Position numbers and translations under genes: made by a program. From Oreohelix idahoensis (lineage: Eukaryota > Mollusca > Gastropoda > Stylommatophora > Oreohelicidae), in contig JAMPIV010021222.1 in assembly GCA_024509875.1 (NCBI GenBank), positions 124,001 through 188,000 on the forward strand: DNA of 64,000 bases, read 5' to 3'. The notes below the pieces were generated by a model. That model did no database searches. It saw nothing but the letters and a program-made list of their open reading frames with translations, and had not been told where the DNA came from. Below, piece after piece: positions 23,226 to 34,300 of the stretch (positions within the stretch are counted from its first letter, which is position 1; the number at the start of each line of letters is the position of its first letter).

Positions 23226-23535
23226 TGCCAGTATTCAATATTACATGGAAAGAAACATATTTTCATAGGCTGGAAAGATTTCCAGTGAAAACAATGGACA
23301 CCCTATATTTAAACTAGCAACGGACAGACAAACAGTGCGATAATTTAATTAAAATCAAAAGTGAAAAAAGTAGGAGCAGTGAATCATCTGGCAGGGGAGT
23401 AGTTTTTCACCTGAAAGTTTTAAAATGAGATAAATGTATTGTTCATTTATGATACTGATACACCAAAAGCTGAAACAAAAGATAATCACATATTCCGCAA
23501 CGCAGGCTACTCACTAAAAATGGTCTCAAGGTCAG
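23226..23535. repeat. Intronic block duplicated at 33025-33325 (copy 1)
   Basis: Both copies share TATTCAATATTACATGG, GGATTTCCAGT-like sequence, GACAGACAAACA, GTGAATCATCTGG and AAAGATAATCACATATTCC in order, at roughly 85 percent identity by eye. It has no coding potential. The other copy lies 130 bp from exon copy 4, so the block may be a remnant of the segmental duplications that multiplied that exon. Confidence 0.8.
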
Positions 23536-23557
23536 AAGAAGATGCTGGATTGATAGG

Positions 23558-25239
23558 CATACCTGTCAACCTGTACGAATTTTTCCTACAATGTCCGTAT
23601 TTTTGATACTTTTAGCAGTGTACGGCCGTACAGACTCGTTGTACGGATTTTTCCTCCCTTAAAAAAAAAAAAAAAAAAAACGAAATTTTTTTTTTTTTTT
23701 TTAAATTCTAAAAATATTTTGCAACCCAAGTTTTTAAAAATTTTAAATCAGAAAATATTTTCTAGCCCAGGTTTTTTTTAAACCTATTTTTTTATTCTGG
23801 GAATCTTGGTGTCTGTTTTTAAACTGAAGTCTCTCGCAGCAACCAATCAAATCCTTTTATACCCAACAATTCGGCAAAAACTTTGAATTCGGCCTCAAAC
23901 ACTTTCAGCTTTCAGCGTGACATGACATATTTTTAAAGTTACCTGTTATCAGCCACGCTTGCCAAGACACTTCGACGCCAATTTGTTTAAAAAAAGCTAA
24001 GTACCTATAACTTGGTTAAATATTGCTGTTGTTTTGCTTTGTTGCAATTTAATCGCTGTCCCAATCTTTCCAGTTATATCTTGCCCTCCAGTATATTTCC
24101 GATAAATTAATGTCATAATATTCTGTGTAGGCCCTGCATAACTAAAAAAAAAAGTTTGTTTGCGTTGAGTAGGCCTACTTTATACCGGCGATCGAGATTC
24201 ACTGCTTTATTTTTCATAAAGTGGCGATCTATTATCACTGGTCTAGGCTATCGATTTTTAAATAATAATTTTGTAAATTTTTGATAGTACATTTTTTCTT
24301 CCTAGATTAATCTGTTCACAATTTAGTTAATTTTTTGCCGTTGCTTTGCTTTGCTTCGTTGTATTTTATTTTTGTTGTTCTCTTAATCTTTCCAGTTATA
24401 TTTTGACCATTTCAATATTTCCAATAAATTAATATCATAAAATTTTGTGTAAGCCCTACAAAAGTAGAAAAATAAAGTTTATTTGCATTGAGTAGGCCTA
24501 CCTACTTTATTTCAGCGGTCGAGATTTGCTGCTTTATTTTTTAATAAAGTGGCAATCTATTATCACTTGTCTAGGCTACCAACTCTTAAATAATTTTGTA
24601 AATTTTTGGTGCTACGTTTTTCTTCCTAGATTTGATATTTTGTTCATAATTTGTTAATTTTTTTTTTTTGGCTGTTAGCTGTTTGCTTTGCTTTGTTGTA
24701 TTTTTTTTTGTGGTCGTTCTCTTAATCTTTCCAGTTATATTTTGATCATTTAAATATTTCCAATAAATTAATGTCATAATATTATGTGACGGCCCTACAT
24801 AACTAGAAAAAAAGTTTGTTTGCATAAACTTCGCTGCTTTATTTTTCAATAAAAAAGTCCACACAGACTGCAGGAGGTCCATGAATGCAGACACACTCAC
24901 TTCTTTTTTACAGTGTAAGATTAACATTGATACATGCTGTGCAGACTTTAAGCCCACAAATGCAATTCTGCAAAGTGCTAAAAGTGCATGTGTTGATTAT
25001 AATACAATACACTGTGCATCGAAAGAATAGTACCTGACGATCACTACGTTTTTTATATGTAAAGAACAGCCTGAGACTATTAGCATGTTTTATACCACAC
25101 TAATTCAAATGCTAATAGATTTGTATATGTCATTTCTCGTTTTAAAACTGTATTGTGTATATTTTATTAATATATTTTTTGCGTAAGGATTTTTTTGGTC
25201 CGGCGTACAGATTTTTGTCTCAGGAGGTTGACAGGTATG
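23558..25239. mobile_element. 1.68-kb non-autonomous TIR element with 6-bp target duplication
   Basis: Ends CATACCTGTCAACCT (23558-23572) and its exact complement (25225-25239). Flanks are GATAGG on both sides (23552-23557 and 25240-25245). Both subterminal regions carry GTACGGATTTTT-like motifs. The interior (about 24020-24860) consists of three ~315-bp imperfect tandem copies containing TCTTTCCAGTTATAT, AATAAATTAATGTCATAA and GGCCTAC. There is no transposase. A 6-bp duplication is unusual (Dada-type elements give 6-7 bp); the superfamily is unassigned. Confidence 0.78.
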
Positions 25240-25245
25240 GATAGG

Positions 25246-25335
25246 ACACAAACTAAGGAAACTACTTATTGCATTACAAGATAGTACTTGTTCTGGACTT
25301 CCTAGGGTAAGAATTTTACAGACAGAAGGAAAAAC
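25246..25335 (+). mobile_element. LINE 3'-end fragment (J-type tail) leading into the 25-bp array
   Basis: Contains ACACAAACTAAGGAAACT, then TTGTTCTGGACTTCC, matching 178-260 and 56690-56710. Its last part, AACACGGAGAAAGGAACT, is already one unit of the following array. Confidence 0.68.
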
Positions 25336-27088
25336 ACGGAGAAAGGAACTAGAGACAGACATGGAGAAAGGAACTAGAGACAGACATGGAGAAAGGAACT
25401 AGAGAAAGACATGGAGAAAGGAACTAGAGACAGACATGGAGAAAGGAACTAGAGAAAGACATGGAGAAAGGAACTAGAGACAGACATGGAGAAAGGAACT
25501 AGAGACAGACATGGAGAAAGGAACTAGAGACAGACATGGAGAAAGGAACTAGAGACAGACATGGAGAAAGGAACTAGAGACAGACATGGAGAAAGGAACT
25601 AGAGACAGACATGGAGAAAGGAACTAGAGACAGACACGGAGAAAGGAACTAGAGACAGACATGGAGAAAGGAACTAGAGACAGACATGGAGAAAGGAACT
25701 AGAGAAAGACATGGAGAAAGGAACTAGAGACAGACATGGAGAAAGGAACTAGAGACAGACATGGAGAAAGGAACTAGAGACAGACACGGAGAAAGGAACT
25801 AGAGACAGACATGGAGAAAGGAACTAGAGACAGACACGGAGAAAGGAACTAGAGACAGACACGGAGAAAGGAACTAGAGACAGACATGGAGAAAGGAACT
25901 AGAGACAGACACGGAGAAAGGAACTAGAGACAGACACGGAGAAAGGAACTAGAGACAGACATGGAGAAAGGAACTAGAGACAGACATGGAGAAAGGAACT
26001 AGAGACAGACATGGAGAAAGGAACTAGAGAAAGACATGGAGAAAGGAACTAGAGACAGACACGGAGAAAGGAACTAGAGACAGACATGGAGAAAGGAACT
26101 AGAGACAGACACGGAGAAAGGAACTAGAGACAGACACGGAGAAAGGAACTAGAGACAGACATGGAGAAAGGAACTAGAGACAGACACGGAGAAAGGAACT
26201 AGAGACAGACATGGAGAAAGGAACTAGAGACAGACACGGAGAAAGGAACTAGAGACAGACATGGAGAAAGGAACTAGAGACAGACACGGAGAAAGGAACT
26301 AGAGACAGACACGGAGAAAGGAACTAGAGACAGACATGGAGAAAGGAACTAGAGACAGACACGGAGAAAGGAACTAGAGACAGACACGGAGAAAGGAACT
26401 AGAGACAGACATGGAGAAAGGAACTAGAGACAGACATGGAGAAAGGAACTAGAGACAGACATGGAGAAAGGAACTAGAGACAGACATGGAGAAAGGAACT
26501 AGAGACAGACACGGAGAAAGGAACTAGAGACAGACACGGAGAAAGGAACTAGAGACAGACATGGAGAAAGGAACTAGAGACAGACATGGAGAAAGGAACT
26601 AGAGACAGACATGGAGAAAGGAACTAGAGACAGACATGGAGAAAGGAACTAGAGACAGACATGGAGAAAGGAACTAGAGACAGACATGGAGAAAGGAACT
26701 AGAGACAGACATGGAGAAAGGAACTAGAGACAGACATGGAGAAAGGAACTAGAGAAAGACATGGAGAAAGGAACTAGAGACAGACATGGAGAAAGGAACT
26801 AGAGACAGACATGGAGAAAGGAACTAGAGACAGACATGGAGAAAGGAACTAGAGACAGACACGGAGAAAGGAAAAGAGACAGACATGGAGAAAGGAACTA
26901 GAGACAGACATGGAGAAAGGAACTAGAGACAGACATGGAGAAAGGAACTAGAGACAGACACGGAGAAAGGAACTAGAGACAGACATGGAGAAAGGAACTA
27001 GAGACAGACACGGAGAAAGGAACTAGAGACAGACACGGAGAAAGGAACTAGAGACAGACATGGAGAAAGGAACTTAGAGACAGACACG
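25335..27088. repeat. Large minisatellite, 25-bp unit, about 70 copies
   Basis: Unit CAGACATGGAGAAAGGAACT plus AGAGA, with two main variants (CATGG and CACGG) and a rarer AAGAC variant interspersed in no obvious order. One copy near 26871 is shortened (GGAAAAGAG) and shifts the register. It starts inside LINE-tail sequence, so it appears to be an expansion of LINE coding DNA. Confidence 0.97.
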
Positions 27089-27302
27089 AAAGGGATACAG
27101 ACAAAAAAAATATAAAGACTCGGAATGAATCACCTGAACTAAATGACTACTGAAACCACTACTGCAAGAGCACAAGAATGCTTTTTTTTTTTCCTCACAG
27201 ATTTTGTTTTCCTAACTCAAGAGAGCACAGTTAGGTACCATTTTTACAGTTTGGTAGATGCATGGAGGTTTCTTCTTCTTCTTGCGATCGCATCTTTGAT
27301 GA

Positions 27303-27540
27303 TTACACCGTCAGACGAGTTCTCATGACGAATTCGACTGTCATTTGAAGTTCCTCCTTAACTCCACATAGCCCTGAGTCTAGTGTTGAGTCATTGGGCC
27401 AGTATATCCCTCTTAACAGGTCATACAGAGGACAGTCCTGCAGAACATGCCCAGCAGTTTGCTCATCTAATCCACATGTGCACAGTGGTGAAGCAGACAA
27501 TCGTAGCCCGTGCATGTGTTTATTCAGTCTGCATATCTGG
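27303..27540 (-). mobile_element. RNase H LINE, C-terminal fragment
   Basis: The minus-strand frame reads QICRLNKHMHGLRL, then SPLCTCGLDEQTAGHVLQDC, then ELQMTVEFVMRTRLTV and a stop. This is the Cys-His motif typically following the RNase H domain of I-like LINEs. It directly abuts repeat D in the same orientation. Confidence 0.75.
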
Positions 27541-30500
27541 AGTCATCCTTATATGACCACCAGCTAAGCACAATGCTACAGTATTCAAATGTGAAAGTGA
27601 ACCTGTCTGTGAGGCTAATTATACCCTCATTGAATCTTGAAATCATCCACTCACTTCCTGAGATTCCCCTGTGATAAAACATACTGAGAACCCAGCATTG
27701 CACACTAAGCCTGGAGGAGTCACTTTAGTCCCAGATGTAACTCTGGCTTTTGACCTGGTTGACTGCATGCAGAAGGATCTCACTATAGACCTAGTGATAG
27801 ACAGGGGAAGTTGAGAAGTGGCTATGTGTAGGACATGACAATTCCTTGGGAGAGCCCAGAACCAGAGTACAATATTTTAGCTCTGCATAGTTGGAGAGCC
27901 CCTTGGATGGCGGGGAATGCACAGTATGCCACCCACTTCTTACTCCTAGCTTGGGATCAGATGTGACGATCCTTTAAATGCAAGCCAAGCTGGAAAAACT
28001 GGTTGTTCGTCCATCACGGGTGATGAAGACCACTCTGTTCATCCAATTATTTAAGAATATGTTAGGTTAGTCTATGGGTACGAAGGTGACTGAAGAGCCC
28101 GATGCGGGCCTGGAAAGATCTTGGACAGTGTGGGCAGGGAATGTTTGCTTCATGTGAAGGTTTTATTTCACGGTCCTTTCTAGCTTGTCTCCGCTGTTCC
28201 GCTGCTGCTCTTCTGGATGATTCACATGCTGCTGCACCTTTACGAAGAGATGTGCGCCAAGCAGTTCGGTCTTGCGCAGCAGCTTCCCATGTGTCTGGGT
28301 TTATGACAAAGGTTTTTAATGACGTCTTTAACGTGTCTTTGAAGCGCTTCTTTTGGCCACCATGGGAGCGTTTACCCTTCTGCATCTCACCATAAAAGAG
28401 TATCTTTGGCAGTCGATGGTCTGGCATGCGGACTACATGACCTGCCCAGCGAATTTGTGACTGCATCAGAATAGTATCAATACTAGGGATACCAGCTCTG
28501 TCAAGAACGGCGGTATCCGGGATCTTGTCTTGCCATTTGATGTTCATTATCTTCCTGAGACAGACTGTATGGAAGTGGTTTAGCTTCTTTACGTGGCGCC
28601 TGTATACAGTCCATGTTTCACATGCATATAGCAGCACTGGAAGCACCGCAGCTCTGTACACCTTCAGCTTTGTCTGTAGACTAATGCCACTTCGATGCCA
28701 AACGTTGGTGTATAGTCTGCCAAATGTGCTGCTGGCTTTGGAGATCCTGGTGTTCACCTCATCATCAATGACAATGTTCTGGGATAGTGTGCTACCAAGG
28801 TATGTGAATCTGTTCACAACATTCAGTTTCTCACCATTAACCTTGATGACTGGCTCAGTATAAACTGTGCCAGGAGCTGGTTGGTACATGATTTCTGTTT
28901 TCTTCGTGTTGATGGTAAGCCCAAAGTTGGCGCAGGCTTCGGAGAATCTATCCACACTATGCTGCAGATCAGCCTCTGAGCCAGCATTGAGGGCACAATC
29001 ATCAGCAAACAGAAGATCTCTGATGGTGTGTGATTTGACCTTGGTTTTTGCTTGAAGCCTCCTAACGTTAAACAATTTTCCATCAATTCGATAACTAATG
29101 TCGATTCCTGTGTCCCCGTCTCTAAAAGCATCAGTCAGCATAGCAGAAAACATGATACTGAACAGAGTCGGTGCAAGTACGCACCCTTGTTTAACTCCAT
29201 TTGAGACGGGGAAAGGCTCTGATAGCTCACCGTTTTCCTGAACTCTAGCCTGCATTCCATCATGCAGTTGCTGCACTACTGTGATAAATTTCTTTGGGCA
29301 GCCGTATTTTGCCATGATCTTCCATAGACCCTCTCTACTGACCGTGTCGAACGCCTTTGTCAAGTCGATGAAAGCTGTGTACAGGTCACAGTGCTGTTCT
29401 TGGCATTTTTCTTGTAGCTGTCTTGCAGCGAACACCATATCTGTGGTTCCACGTTCTTTCCGGAATCCACACTGACTTTCAGGTAAAAGACCTTTGTCAA
29501 GATGAGCCGTAAGGCGATTCAAAAGAATTCTGGCGAATATCTTCCCAGCGATTGATAAAAGAGAGATGCCTCGATGATTGTTGCAGTCTTGGCGATTACC
29601 TTTACGTTTATATAGATGTATAATTGAGGCATCTTTAAGATCGTGTGGGATGGTTTCACTCTGCCACATTTGCTGGAAGATCATATGAAGTTTCTCTATC
29701 AGAACTGCACCGCCATCTTTATAAACCTCAACAGGAATTGAATCGGAGCCAGGGGCCTTTCCACTAGACAGTTGACGAATCGCTTTTTTAGTTTCCTCCA
29801 GAGTTGGTACATCATCTAATGCTTCATTTATAGGAATTTGGGGCAGGCGGATGATGGCTTCGTCGTTAATAGATGATGGCTGGTTCAAGATATTATTAAA
29901 ATGTTCAGCCCAGCGTTGGAGCATTTTTTCCTTGTCTGTAATTAGTGTTTTTCCATCTGCATTAAGGAGGGGAAATGATCCTGATGATGTTGGACCATAG
30001 ACCGCTTTGAGTGCAAGGTAAAAGTTTTTCAAGTCATGGCTGTCAGCAAAGCCTTGGAGCTCATCTGCTTTATTACTCAGCCATGAATCCCGCATCTGGC
30101 GTAGTTTATGTTGGACGATTCTACGCATGTTGTTGAAAGCGTCTTTCTTGGATGTAGATTTTGGATCATTTAAATATGCTTTATGGAGATGGTGTTTCTC
30201 AGCCAACATCTGCTTTATATCATCTGAGTTCTCATCAAACCAGTCATTTTGTTTCTTGATGGAAGGACCCAGGACCTCTGTAGCAGTGTTGTAGATCTGC
30301 TCACTTAGGGCTGCCCAATTTGTTTCCACACTTTGGCCGTCTAGCGAGATAGATTTGAGACGGTCTTCTAAGGTGTCAGTAAATGACTGTTTGATTTTTG
30401 TCTTCTTTAGTTTGGTAACATCCAGCCTCTTTTGAGTTTTCTTCCCCTGAGGGCGCCTGGCTGGTTGGATACGAATTTTAAGTTTAGATACAATGAGGCG

Positions 30501-32275
30501 ATGATCAGTCCAGCATTCGGCACCACACATGGACTTGGTCACCCGGACATCTTGCCTGTCCTTCTTCCTAACAATTACATAGTCAATTAGGTGCCAATGC
30601 TTTGAGCGAGGGTGCATCCAGGAGGTCCTGTTGCGGGTAGGAAGTCGAAAAATGGTGTTGGTGACAAGGAGGTCATGTTCTGCGCAAGTCTGGAGGAGAC
30701 GAAGTCCATTACTGTTACAGCGACCCACGCCGTACCTACCAATAGTGCCATTCCAGGAGATGTTATCTGAGCCTACTCTTGCATTAAAGTCACCAAGAAT
30801 GATGAGCTTATCTGCTTTAGGAACTGATGCAATGACTGCATGTAGTTCTTCGTAAAACTTATCCTTGACATCATCCTGGTTTGTCATAGTTGGTGCATAC
30901 GCGCTAATGATGGTGGCATGTTTTCTTCCATAGAACAGAGGGATCTTGACCGTCATGAGTCGGTCATTTATTCCCTTTGGGGCCCCCGCTAACTTGCTGA
31001 CAATTGCTGTTTTGATTGCAAATCCAACCCCTGCTTCTCGTCTTTCTTCAGTTCCTCTTCCGCTCCAAAAGAATGTATAACCTGCACCCTTTTCGCAAAG
31101 TTGGCCCTCGCCTGCAAGTCGAGTTTCACTCAGTGCTGCTATGTCAATGTTGTACCTGGCCAGTTTCTCTCCCAATCAGGGCAGTTCGTCTCTCAGGTCT
31201 GTTTGCGTTAAAGTCTTTGTCAAGTAAAGTGCGCACATTCCATGCGCCTAGAATGAGGGGGGAAAAATCTGTCCTTTCTTTTTCTTATATGTCGACCGCC
31301 GAAGTAGGGTACCCACCAACCACGGTAAGCTGGTTAGGTAATGGTGAAGCAGGCAATGTTTAGGGCACCTTTTCTAGCCCCTTCCTCATGCCATGGAGGT
31401 GAGCAGTGCTTTCCTAAAGAGGGCTGCTCAGACACTCAGGGGGCTGCCGAATCCCACTGCTGCTCCGATCAGTGGAAGACGACCATATGGCCTGAGCCGC
31501 CTGTGTGTAGGTCTGCGACTACGACTGCCAGCGTACCCACGCCTGCCGCTTCGCCGCTCGCCCATCGCCACAGGACTTGTTGTGAGTGGATGGATGAATG
31601 GATGAATGGATGAAAGAGTGACTTGCGCGGTGATTTGGATTAAAGTGAGGAAGAGTTGCGCAATTCGTCGACCTCACCCTCTCGCCTGGGTCCATCTCAA
31701 TCCAGTGGCAAGACAAGTCAAGACGACTGGAGATGAAGTCAGGTGCAGTGGATGACCAGGGCTTTCTACGTGCCTCGCCGTGCTCCTTACGCTCCACAGC
31801 GCGTTGCTGGTAATCGCCGTCATGCCCGTTGAACCAACAGGTGGTTTCTTCCGCGCAGTCTATCGAATCCAGTCTTCGCATGCATGGGTAGGCAGACCCT
31901 AACTCACCGAAGGTTTATAACCATTCGGCTACCCTCACCTAGTTTAGCCGGCCTGTCAAAGCCGTTGTCCGGGGGTGGCCGCTGTCGCATGCTGACAGCT
32001 ACGAGGAGCCACAGGTGAGAGCTGGATGCCAGGTTTGGACCAAAGGTGGCTGAGCTGCCCTGAAAAGGGCATGACAGCTCCTTCACCAGAGGTGTTGGGA
32101 AGTCAGGTATTGGAAAAACTAGAGCTCATGACTTCAACAGCACGTTTCAGAATGGCACAAAAGCCGCAGGAAAAGCCTAGATCTACAGTGTAGATAATAC
32201 CAAGGAGTCTTCAACTTGGTATTGGCTGCTTAAGAGCAAAAAGCTCAGCAGCCCTGGTTTAACAACAACAACAGT
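27541..32275 (-). repeat. Dispersed repeat D, copy split by LINE E
   Basis: The parts are 27541-28000 and 32111-32275, reverse-complement to 21596-22205. The split occurs at TGGAAAAACT, present on both sides of LINE E. The intact copy has a single AGTTTCTCCA at the corresponding point (about 21736-21745), showing the pre-insertion state. Confidence 0.82.
28001..32110 (-). mobile_element. LINE E, nearly full-length endonuclease/RT retrotransposon with a C-terminal C2H2 finger
   Basis: A 4110-bp element between 10-bp target duplications TGGAAAAACT (27991-28000 and 32111-32120). A GC-rich 5' region (31380-32100) is followed by the endonuclease start GAWNVRTLLD near 31240. One frameshift near 31170 leads into a 1037-codon open frame (31175-28062) with SETRLAG, GDFNARVG and TDHRLIV (endonuclease, residues 1-230), RT motifs RGISLLSIAGK, FIDLTKAFD, NGVKQGCVLAPTLF and LLFADD (about 480-830), then CETW, WAGHVVRM and a finger CPHC-12-HLRTH at about 1014-1034. 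The catalytic D and DD of RT are intact. The 3' UTR is about 60 bp. It is RTE-like by its post-RT motifs. The annotated frame has no ATG because of the upstream frameshift, so this copy is probably inactive but young. Confidence 0.92.
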
Positions 32276-32279
32276 TGGG

Positions 32280-32380
32280 TAGACTGCAGCCTGACACAAC
32301 CTGGTGTCAAACCTAGCCCATTTGATTCAAGAAGCAAGTGTTCTAACAACTGCCACTGAGGTGCTCGTGGAGAAGGCAGC
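32280..32380 (-). mobile_element. SINE family 2, head fragment
   Basis: Reverse complement has CAGTGGCAGTTGTTAGAACA (A-box region), AGGTTTGACACCAGG (B-box region), then GCAGTCTACCCAACTG, the start of the family body. Confidence 0.62.
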
Positions 32381-33024
32381 AGCTCAAAATAAAGAACAAT
32401 AGAATGTTACACATGCAGAAACAAAGTAAATAAGCCAAGTTATCTTTACCACCCTTTATTAAAATCTGTTAGGTCTATTTTTTAAGAACGATCTCACTAA
32501 GCATTTATTAATTAAAATAGGAGTCTTGCCTCATTTTGGAGAGGCGCAACTCCGTTCAATCTAGACATAAGGTCCTTCGTTTATATTAAGGCACAAGTCC
32601 AAATATAACAGACCTTGCTGTATTAATTTTCTGTATCAAATATAATGGTGCTAAACATATTTCAAATATGACATTATATATTATTATTGTGTGTCTCATT
32701 ATAAATCAGTCCGAGGATGAAAAGATAGTACCATTAAAAAAAATAAAAAATTTAGTTTAATTTAATTTTGTCTTATTAATTAATTTTTTTTTTGCACTAT
32801 TTTCTATGGTCCCACAGAGCATTATTTAAAAAAAAGGTTTCTGATGTTTCTAATTAGCTTTCAAGAGTGCTAACAACAGTAAAACAATTTATACTCAGAT
32901 TTAATAATAATTAATACAGTCAAAGACAATGACATTTTCAAAAGCAAATCATTCCAACCTATTTAATTTTTTCTACTGAATGTTCAGAGCATCCTAGTTG
33001 GCCAAAAATGTTGATATTGCACAT
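32381..33024. other. AT-rich intron sequence, nothing recognised
   Basis: No reading frame or repeat seen. Confidence 0.5.
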
Positions 33025-33325
33025 TGCTTCTCATTCAATATTACATGGGAAAGAAAACATGTTCACAGGCTGGAGGGATTTCCAGTAAAAACAATGTACA
33101 CTTCTATATTTAAACTAGCTTTGGACAGACAAACAATGCGATAAATTAATTAAAATCAAACGTGAAAAAAATAGGAACAGTGAATCATCTGGAAGGGGAG
33201 TAGTTTATCACCTGAAAGTTTTAATATATATATATTGTCCATTACAAACCAAAAGCTGAAAAAAAAGATAATCACATATTCCACAATGCAGGTTACTCAC
33301 TAAAAAGTCTCAAGGTTTGAAATGG
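33025..33325. repeat. Intronic block duplicated from/to 23226-23535 (copy 2)
   Basis: Same order of shared strings as the first copy, including GGAGTAGTTT and CTCACTAAAAA-GTCTCAAGG at the right end. It ends about 130 bp from the 3' side of exon copy 4. Confidence 0.8.
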
Positions 33326-33457
33326 GAAGGAAGAAAAAAAAAAATATGAGTGGTTACAACAAAACTGGAGAAACTGAAACAAATAATTGAAAAAAAAACA
33401 AAAAACAACAGCATCACAACAGAAAGGCCCACGGAAAAGAAAAAAACAACTTCTTGC

Positions 33458-33580
33458 CATTAGTCATCATCTTCTGCTTCATCCAGTAGCTATGTCTGCT
33501 CCGATGGGCCCATGCAAAAATCTGCTGTCGTTGACTCTCAGGGATTTGATTATATAAATTGTCAGAGTCCCTATTCTCAT
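33458..33580 (-). CDS. STIM: STIM tail alternative exon, copy 4 (123 bp, phase 1-1)
   Basis: First of the four in transcript order. The pyrimidine-rich stretch TTCCTTTTCTCTGTCC ends in GATAG at the exon. The frame reads DENRDSDNLYNQIPESQRQQ, then IFAWAHRSRHSYWMKQK, then MTNG. The donor is AATG|GCAAGA. It is 123 bp, phase 1-1. It carries ESQRQQ and KQK where the others have ERPRQQ and KKK, so it is the most divergent in the basic positions. Upstream intron sequence also resembles that of the other copies for about 60 bp, showing the duplication unit included the acceptor region. Confidence 0.73.
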
Positions 33581-33899
33581 CTATCACATCAATAATGGAC
33601 AGAGAAAAGGAACAAATTAACATTGGAAACAATTAGTAATACATTTCTTCTTATTTTCTACCATTTTCATTAACTACTACCACACTGCTTTGAACGTCAT
33701 CAGATGCTTTTATATGGGAGCATGGACTTCTGTTAATCCCATGTAAATAATGGATTTCTTTTGTCAATTAAATCAAACTAGAAGAAAACATGTCTACATA
33801 ATATGCAGAGTGTTTACATAGGCAAAAAACACACAAAAATATGCCTGAAGAGTAATACAGGTTAGCACTGTTGACATACATAAGCCTGCAAACTTGTTA

Positions 33900-34300
33900 C
33901 AGGCTGAGGTTAGTACTGCCGACACACATATGCCTGAAGATTTGATATAGGTTAGTACTCTTCACTGAAATGTACCTGATGATTTGAATTAGGTTAGTAC
34001 TCTACATAAATGTGCCTGATGATTTGATATAGGTTAGTACTCTTGACACAAATGTACCTGATGATTTGATATAGGTTAGTACTCTTGACACAAATGTGCC
34101 TGATGATTTGATATAGGTTAGTACTCTTGACACAAATGTGCCTGATGATTTGATATAAGTTAGTACTCGACAGAAATGTGCCTGAAGATTTGATATAAGT
34201 TAGTACTCTTAAAACAAATGTACCTGAAGATTTGATATAGGTTAGTATTGTTGACACATGTGCCTGGAGACTTGTTATAGGTTAGTACTTTTGACAAAAA
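33900..34300. repeat. Minisatellite, ~42-bp unit, about 9 copies
   Basis: Units GATTTGATATAGGTTAGTAC, then TCTTGACACAAATGTGCCTG, plus AT. An open minus-strand frame through it is a by-product of the period. Confidence 0.9.

Noticed and set aside
25335..27088. Regular 25-bp repeats resembling a CRISPR array
   Set aside because: Units are directly adjacent with no unique spacers, the genome is animal, and the unit derives from LINE coding sequence.
4057..33580. The four similar segments as fragments of a dispersed transposon
   Set aside because: Same strand as STIM, same phase, acceptor AG at the same base in every copy, whole-codon length changes and synonymous differences fit exons better. 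A genome-wide copy count would settle it.
4020..33580. The array copies as alternative last exons with their own stops
   Set aside because: The stop codons after the GC site fall at different distances in each copy and similarity ends before them; no shared polyadenylation signal was seen. Not fully excluded.
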